Positions 57,812 through 64,000 of a stretch of DNA of 64,000 nucleotides are shown one piece after another. Source of the DNA: Brassica napus (Eukaryota; Streptophyta; Magnoliopsida; Brassicales; Brassicaceae); contig NC_063452.1 of NCBI RefSeq assembly GCF_020379485.1, positions 57,495,338-57,559,337 on the forward strand. Direction: 5' to 3'. The position numbers were made by a program, and so were the translations under genes. The notes beneath the pieces were generated by a model. It was given only the letters and a program-made list of their open reading frames with translations. It was not told where the DNA came from and did no database searches. Each line of letters opens with the position of its first letter. Positions within the stretch are counted from its first letter, which is position 1.

Positions 57812-58813
57812 ATGTTGAAACAAGAGAGTAACTGGGCACAAACCTGTGACACATGCCGATCAGCCGCATGCACTGTCTACTGCCGAGCTGATTCTGCCTA
57901 CTTATGCACAAACTGTGATGCTCAAGTTCATGCAGCCAATCGGCTCGCTTCCCGCCACGAACGTGTTAGAGTCTGTCAATCATGTGAGCGAGCCCCGGCT
58001 GCCTTCTTCTGCAAGGCAGATGCTGCTTCTCTATGCACAGCCTGTGATTCACAGATTCATTCCGCAAACCCACTTGCTAGACGCCACCAACGTGTTCCGA
58101 TTCTGCCAATCTCTGGTTCCATGGTCACTAACCATTCGAGTGAGACGACAGAGACAGAGGACATAGTGGTGGTGGGACAAGAAGAAGAAGATGAAGCAGA
58201 AGCGGCTTCTTGGTTGTTGCATAGTTCAGTTAAAAACAGTGGTGACAACAACAACAACAACAACAACAGTGAGAATAGGTTCTCGGTTGGTGACGAGTAT
58301 GTGGACCTTGTCGATTACAATAAGTATCAACAAGACTACAACGTACCTCAGAGGAGCTATGTGGCAGATGGGGTTGTTCCACTTCAAGTTGGAGTATTAA
58401 AGAGTCACATGCACCACGAGGAACACAACTTTCAGTTTGGTTTCACTAATGTCTCCTCAGAAGCTTCCCCAATTCATATGGTTAGTCTTGTGCCAGAGTC
58501 AACACTGAGTGAGACAACAGTATCACACCCAAGATCGCCCAAAGTGGCAACGGAGGAGCTACATGACGCTCCAGTTCAGATGCTGAGTCCAGTAGAGAGA
58601 AAGGCTAGGGTCATGAGGTATAGAGAGAAGAAGAAGACAAGGAAGTTTGAGAAGAGGATAAGGTATGCTTCAAGGAAAGAGTATGCAGAGAAAAGACCAA
58701 GGATCAAAGGCCGGTTTGCAAAGAGGAATGAAGTTGATGCAGAGGAGGCAGACAAAGCTTTCTCCTCAATGGTCATGTTTGACACAGGATATGGAATTGT
58801 TCCTTCATTCTGA
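57812..58813 (+). CDS. COL1: CONSTANS-LIKE 1 B-box zinc finger transcription factor
   Basis: Nuclear transcription regulator of the CONSTANS family (clock and photoperiod output). 333 residues. Two B-box zinc fingers at about 11-100: CDTCRSAACTVYCRADSAYL and CQSCERAPAAFFCKADAASL, each with the full Cys/His set (DAQVHAANRLASRHER). The middle part is acidic (GQEEEDEAEAASWLL) with a run of six Asn (AAC repeat, about 58246-58268). The short VP motif region reads [21 protein letters not shown]. The C-terminal CCT domain ([40 protein letters not shown]) is followed by the family ending GYGIVPSF. The whole ORF is continuous in genomic DNA, whereas I recall one intron in Arabidopsis CO and COL1. Brassica COL1 indels have been linked to flowering time in B. 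nigra. Confidence 0.96.
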   Translation: MLKQESNWAQTCDTCRSAACTVYCRADSAYLCTNCDAQVHAANRLASRHERVRVCQSCERAPAAFFCKADAASLCTACDSQIHSANPLARRHQRVPILPISGSMVTNHSSETTETEDIVVVGQEEEDEAEAASWLLHSSVKNSGDNNNNNNNSENRFSVGDEYVDLVDYNKYQQDYNVPQRSYVADGVVPLQVGVLKSHMHHEEHNFQFGFTNVSSEASPIHMVSLVPESTLSETTVSHPRSPKVATEELHDAPVQMLSPVERKARVMRYREKKKTRKFEKRIRYASRKEYAEKRPRIKGRFAKRNEVDAEEADKAFSSMVMFDTGYGIVPSF

Positions 58814-61446
58814 TAATACTCCTATGGTTCAACTAGATTCCATGCTTGTAAATGCATTACTGGAAGTTATGACCACTGTAATGCATATAGGTCTCTATTT
58901 TTGTCTAACTAGTACCAATTAATTAGATATATTTATATTTTGCTGTTGTATTTAAAACAGAATTTTCACACAGTTACTATCCTTCAATCTAAGTTCACAC
59001 CGATATGTGCGTTACTTTAGCTAGATGTACCAAGAACAGTTAACAATGAACTCACCTTGCAAAAAGGTTCAGACAAGTAGTGATTGCTTTCTTGGTGACA
59101 CTTCCACACCACTTTGATAAACAAGTAGAAGATAAATGATTCCACTTGTGTCTCCCTGAGAAAATAAGGTTTTACACAAATATGATTTTCCAAACAATTA
59201 CATAGTTTAACTTTAGACATACAACTTGGAAAATTCAATTTTAAAAAAAAAAGACATCATAACATCACACATTGAATAGTCATTTCCTGTAACATACTTA
59301 GAAAAGTGGCAGTCAGATCGCAAACAACCAAGAACCCGGAGTGAACAAATGCTACTCTGTAAAATTACATCAAAAACATATTCTTGTTTCTGGTAAGCAT
59401 TGGAGAGCATGGTTGTGTAACCAAACCCATGCATTCCCACCTGGCTCTCTCTGATAAACAAGAATCTAAACACCTTTAATTTGTCCCATCCAGTATATTA
59501 ACACTCATAAGTAACAAGCAACCACTGGCAGAATATGTCAATGCCTATGTTTAGTTACATGCTCTAAATCTATTAGAATAAAGGGCTATAGTGTGTCACC
59601 TTTCCAAGGAATATAATAGCATTAAAGAATAAGGAAGCAAAGAAAAATAGAAGTGACACTGTAACTAAGCCTTCACTCTTTTTGCCCCACTGTAACTAAG
59701 CCCTCACCACTTTCCATGGGTTAAGCTGATGAATTCCTGCACCAACCAAAAGATTCGTTTTGGCCATCACTGAGTGAGTGTTGATATCCATATGAATTTA
59801 GCCACTAGATTGAGTGTAAAATATATATGTTCTCTTTGGACCACATAAATGAATCTCATTCACCCACTGAAACCAGAAGTGTGACAACCCGCTACCACTG
59901 CATTCAAAACCCATCAGAAAATCTAGTCTGTGATCTGGTTTGATCATGTAGGCTGTAGCACAAACTTATAAACCACTCAAGAAAATGGACGATATCTCTG
60001 GTTACATATGATATTAGCATATCATTATCAACAAGGAAGCTAGTAGAGAGTTGATCTAGATATCTTTCCAGGAAATTTAAAGATATGCAATAACAATTTT
60101 AGGCTAAATCCTAACGAGTGTAAAGAGCCAATTGAATGTTAACATTTAGTTTTCTCTAGATTTCTTTTCAGGAAAATGAAGATGCAATAACAATTAGTTT
60201 AAGTATACTAGCAAATGTAAGACCCACTTGAATGCTAATATTTAGTGATGGATTCGAAACACGTGAAAGTGCATAAAAGTGATTACCTTTTGCCAAAGGT
60301 CTCTGCACTTTTGCACTTTTCCTCAGATAGTTTTCTTACAGCCATATAAAGTGGAGAATCCTACATAGCTTACAATTGCAAGCTTTGTATGGTGGTCCCT
60401 GGACTCTAAGATTCTAGGTTCTCTTATCAGTCTTTTCAAGAAAAGAAGGTTTTCTATTTAAATCTGAAAGCTGAAAAAAAATAATGAAACAAATAAGTGA
60501 CATAGTTTTTTCCCCTTAATATCTCTAAAACTGAGTCTAATTGGCATAAAATTGAATTTTCCTTCACATAATTCCAATGCAACTTCCATGTAAGGTGGAG
60601 CTCTACACTTGTGAATGAAGTTCCAAACCACAGATAGGCAAAGAGAAATAATAAGCAAAACTATATTTCTTGAACTACAAGTGATAAAGGGCCAATACAC
60701 AACTCTCTTCATGAGCTAGAACCACTATAAAATCCCCACTTTTTCATATCATTAATGTAATGAACCTAGAATTCTTCTCCTTCATAAGATTTCTCCGTTA
60801 CATTCATCAAAAAACCAGTAAATAACAAGAACATTTTGAGAGTTTAAAGTCGTCCCTTACTAGAAAAAAATAGTGTAAATAAATGAAAGAGGAAGAGATG
60901 CGAAAAGTGTATACTAGGACCAGCCTTTTTATACAAGCAAGCTCACTTTTCAGCTGTAGACTCATAGAGTTGAAGGAAGCCACATGAATTTGGCCACTAG
61001 GGTTTTCTAACCTTTGGACCACATAAATGAGTATCATTAGTACATCCACTGAACCCAAAAGTGTCCTCAAACTCTAGAGAGTATCATATTCATATACTGT
61101 AGCTTTCCACTTAGTAAACATTATTAACATATCACCAACAAGGCAGCTCAAAGCACTGGTGGTTACTAGTACAAAAGCAAACCCAAGATGATGGATATAC
61201 CGTACACGAACTGTCATCAGATAGTTTGCAGCTGCTAACCAAGAAATAGTAAACAAAGGTGCTTTTAAATATGCATCTACTGATCCTATGGAGTAAACGA
61301 GAGCATAGCTCAAAACGCTACTTTTCTCTGTGATCCTATAAAGACAAGTCATGAAACTTCCCATCTCTGGCCTGAGACATAACAGTATAAAATTAAGCTA
61401 ATATGGAAACATATATACAGCTGCAGAAAACAATATATTCATCATA
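58814..61446. other. COL1 3' flank and putative CONSTANS upstream region
   Basis: About 2.6 kb without a gene and less AT-rich than transposon areas. Two local duplications occur: 60055-60146 against 60157-60247 (GCAATAACAATT...TTGAATGTTAACATTTAG / GCAATAACAATT...TTGAATGCTAATATTTAG), and 59797-59875 against 60985-61055 (GCCACTAG...TTTGGACCACATAAATGA...CCACTGAA). In Arabidopsis COL1 lies just upstream of CO in tandem, so this would be the CO promoter side, but no B-box or CCT coding appears before 64000. Confidence 0.5.
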
Positions 61447-62727
61447 TCTTCTATATTATTAAAAGAGAAGTACCCATTTGAAAATGTTCTTACTTCGTTA
61501 ATTAAACTCCTTTTTTTTTTGCTTGTCTTTTTTTAGTTGCATTTATTAAATATCATAAAACGAATAAAACTGTCTAATTTATTACTTGTCTTTTCAGTTA
61601 CATTAATGAAATATGCTTAAATGAATTTAAACTTCATATTTTATTGTTTGTCTTTTTCAGTTACCTTAATGAAATATCCTTAAATAAATTTGGACATAAA
61701 GTCATTTAATCAACCAAAAAAACTCATGAGTTATCCTTACGTGCAATAATTTTAATAATTGAGATTTTTAAAAACGTGCATCATTAAAATGTTACCTAAA
61801 ACATGCAGCACTAATATATAATATGCATCAATAAAACTAGAATTTGACTCACACAATTGTACGGATATTATTTTCAGTTGATTAAATTTAAAAATAATTA
61901 TTTATTCAAAAAATATTTAAGAATGACTATGTTTTTAAAAATTATATGGTATTATTTGCTCATAACTCATTTGTCATTTGATAAATTGTTAGAAAATGTT
62001 TTTTAGCATAATATAACTCAGTTGTCATTTGCTAAATTTATGGTTTTTATTTATATTTTTTATTATTTAATTATAATATTTTCATTTTACATATGAAAGA
62101 TAAATAAATTTTCTTTCAAACAATATTTTTGTAAATGTATTTTTAAAAAAATAATCAATTAAAATTGTTATTATCATTGAATATCATTATTTTTGACATA
62201 ATTTGAGTTTTCGTTTACATCAAAACTTATCATATTTTAGGATAATTTTAATTTAAAATGTAATTTTCATATTTTTCAAACAAATTCTAAAAATATTTTT
62301 TAAATATTTTGTTATAATTGTTAAAAAAATATTGAGTTGCATTTCAAATAAAAAGGTAAAGATATTAAAAATATTCTAATTAAAATATATAAAATTTAAT
62401 ATAGTTTTAAGAAAATGGTCAAAATAAAAAAAATTACACATAAAATAATCATGATTTTTGTTAACTGGGCGGATCATTATTTATATGATATCGCACACGA
62501 AAGAAAAATTTTTGTTTTTAAAATTATCTAATTAACTCTATACTCATTTTTTTATATTTTTTATATGATATCACACATTCGTAAAAAAATAGATAGTTTA
62601 AGATGCAAAAAAAAATATTTACTTAATGAATATAATATGAACGAATATTACAAATACATCATTTAATAAAATAAATAATTAAAAACTGAAAATTCATATC
62701 CGCGCTGGCCCGCAGATCAGGGTCTAG
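61447..62727 (+). mobile_element. Non-autonomous Helitron 8
   Basis: Starts TCTTCTATATTATTAAAAGA (then GAAGTACCC) after an A at 61446. Ends with the hairpin-like CCGCGCTGGCCCGCAG, then ATCAGGGTCTAG before a T at 62728. At 1281 bp, very AT-rich, without ORF. Confidence 0.75.
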
Positions 62728-63442
62728 TATATATTAAAACAGAAGTTATGACATTGATTCATGTATGATTTTTAAAAAAATGGATCTATTCCTAAATAGT
62801 TATGTTGCATTTAATCTCTAATCTTATCATTTAAATTTTGGACCTACCAGAAATTTTTATTGGGCTATCAATAATTGAATTTAAACTAGATTTATAGATA
62901 GTATAAATTAAATATATATAATTTAATATTGTAATATTATATCTCCATATGTTAAATATTTAAATATTTGCCGATGTTAGCTTTTAAAGTTATAAAGATT
63001 TTTTTTAAAATAACAAAAATCATATTATCTAACAATGATTAATTTTTACTACCTTAAACCAATGAAAAAAAAATTTAAACTATATAGTTTATTTTAAAAA
63101 TTAAACAAAAACCAAATGTTTAATTTTTTAAAAACTTTCTAAATTTGTGAAATATTACAATATCTTTGAATATGACAATAAACCAATATTTTAATAATCT
63201 TTATATATATAGTTACGATTTTAATAATGAAATAATAATCCGAAAATATATATATAGAAGAAAATACAAATACATGTGAAAGTTTGAAACAATCTATTCA
63301 ATGAAGAAAATATACCGTAAACTTATTATGCTTTAAAAATTGATAGACACATATATATTATAATATATACCAATTTAGAATTGAAAACAAAATAATTATA
63401 TAAAATAAATGAAAACAAAAATCCGCGCGAGTCGAAATCTAG
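62728..63442 (+). mobile_element. Helitron 9, abutting Helitron 8
   Basis: The 3' end AATCCGCGCGAGTCGAAATC then TAG before T at 63443 matches a Helitron terminus with a weak hairpin. The 5' sequence TATATATTAAAACAGAAGTT directly follows the CTAG of Helitron 8. The true TC start may be the shared TCTAG at 62723. No coding. Confidence 0.6.
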
Positions 63443-64000
63443 TTGTCAAATTGTTACGGAGACATTTGACACACCCATTAGTCATTATTTATTACCATGA
63501 AGGCCATGAAGGTGATTTAAGTTCAAAATTTCTACATTAAATATAAACATGTGATATACTAACACTAACCTTGCTCCTTTGGACTCCTAATTTCCCTACA
63601 ACTTGTGGCCCAGGCAACAGTTGGTGATGCCTATGAGACATGAAACCTTACTCGGAGATATACCTGGACAGTTATCTATGTTGCACCGGGACGGATACGG
63701 GGACAGATACGGGTACGGAAGCGGGGACGGGAAACGGAAAAACTAAAAAATTATGGCTACGGGTACAACAAATATATATATGTTAAAAATATATATATGC
63801 TATCCATAATGGACAAAATAAGAAAAGATTACACCAAAATCTTAACATAAAAAATAATTCAATATATTATTTGAAATAATAATTATTAAAACAATAATTA
63901 AACCTTTTTTATAATCAAAATTTGGTTTATTTAATAAAAGTTCATAAACTTAGAAACAAGATTGAAAGTTAAAAATACAGTTAAAATTTTACTTACTTTT
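63443..64000. repeat. Terminal intergenic with GGGACGG-type repeat
   Basis: At 63688-63764 the phrases CGGGACGGATACGGGGACAG and ATACGGGTACGGAAGCGGGG repeat a GGGACGG/GGGTACGG unit, a common subterminal pattern of plant DNA transposons. The rest is AT-rich and no gene is visible up to the edge. Confidence 0.5.

Noticed and set aside
57450..57911. 153-codon minus-strand frame overlapping the COL1 start
   Set aside because: No family similarity, lies opposite the COL1 promoter and first B-box; treated as a shadow ORF.

Overview
This is plant nuclear DNA from a Brassicaceae, most likely a Brassica. The genes have short phase-matched introns with GT-AG junctions. The order NIK1 - PPR - COR6.6/KIN - SAMDC2 - PAM1 remnant - TBL19 - TBL21 - golgin-like - GH81 - COL1 is Arabidopsis chromosome 5 (about At5g16000 down to At5g15850) read backwards. 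The cold-induced KIN gene matches my memory of Brassica napus BN28. Several expected Arabidopsis neighbours are missing (ICME between COL1 and GH81; the genes between PAM1 and SAMDC2; one of the two KIN genes), which fits gene loss after the Brassica genome triplication. All orthologue names are from memory of family sequences; no search was run.

Layout. 1-1825 (-): 5' part of the phenylalanyl-tRNA synthetase beta subunit, whose Arabidopsis orthologue is on chromosome 1, so the synteny breaks between it and NIK1. 3085-5600 (-): NIK1 receptor kinase. 6.2-18.6 kb: a transposon belt with a SINE bearing a perfect 16-bp target-site duplication, Stowaway-like MITEs, Helitrons, a young 5'-truncated LINE with a perfect 15-bp duplication, and a LINE-like retroposon nested in a copia LTR remnant. 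20187-22163 (-): mitochondrial-type PPR protein. 22921-23491 (-): KIN/COR6.6. 26712-28620 (-): S-adenosylmethionine decarboxylase with its conserved tiny and small upstream ORFs. 29.1-32.65 kb: a large Helitron. 35.2-37.0 kb: two pseudogenes, a RabGAP (PAM1-like) remnant and a piece of COL1.

38.3-52.3 kb holds the main structural novelty, a tandem duplication. The unit 'TBL19 3' flank - TBL21 - golgin-like' occurs at 40.6-44.9 kb and again at 49.45-52.2 kb, separated by Helitrons. Both golgin-like copies look broken. One carries a LINE in intron 1, and the other preserves the matching empty site. Both TBL21 copies are intact but differ in the length of the proline/serine-rich linker.

53239-55894 (+): GH81 endo-beta-1,3-glucanase. 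57812-58813 (+): CONSTANS-LIKE 1, apparently without an intron. 58.8-61.4 kb lies where a CONSTANS promoter is expected; no CO coding sequence is visible before the window ends in two abutting Helitrons (61.4-63.4 kb).

The genes are independent nuclear genes, not an operon or pathway. I found no CRISPR array, no tRNA or rRNA gene, and nothing supporting a wholly new biological system. The most interesting content is how duplication, Helitrons, LINEs and gene loss have reshaped the COL1-TBL-SAMDC2 interval.
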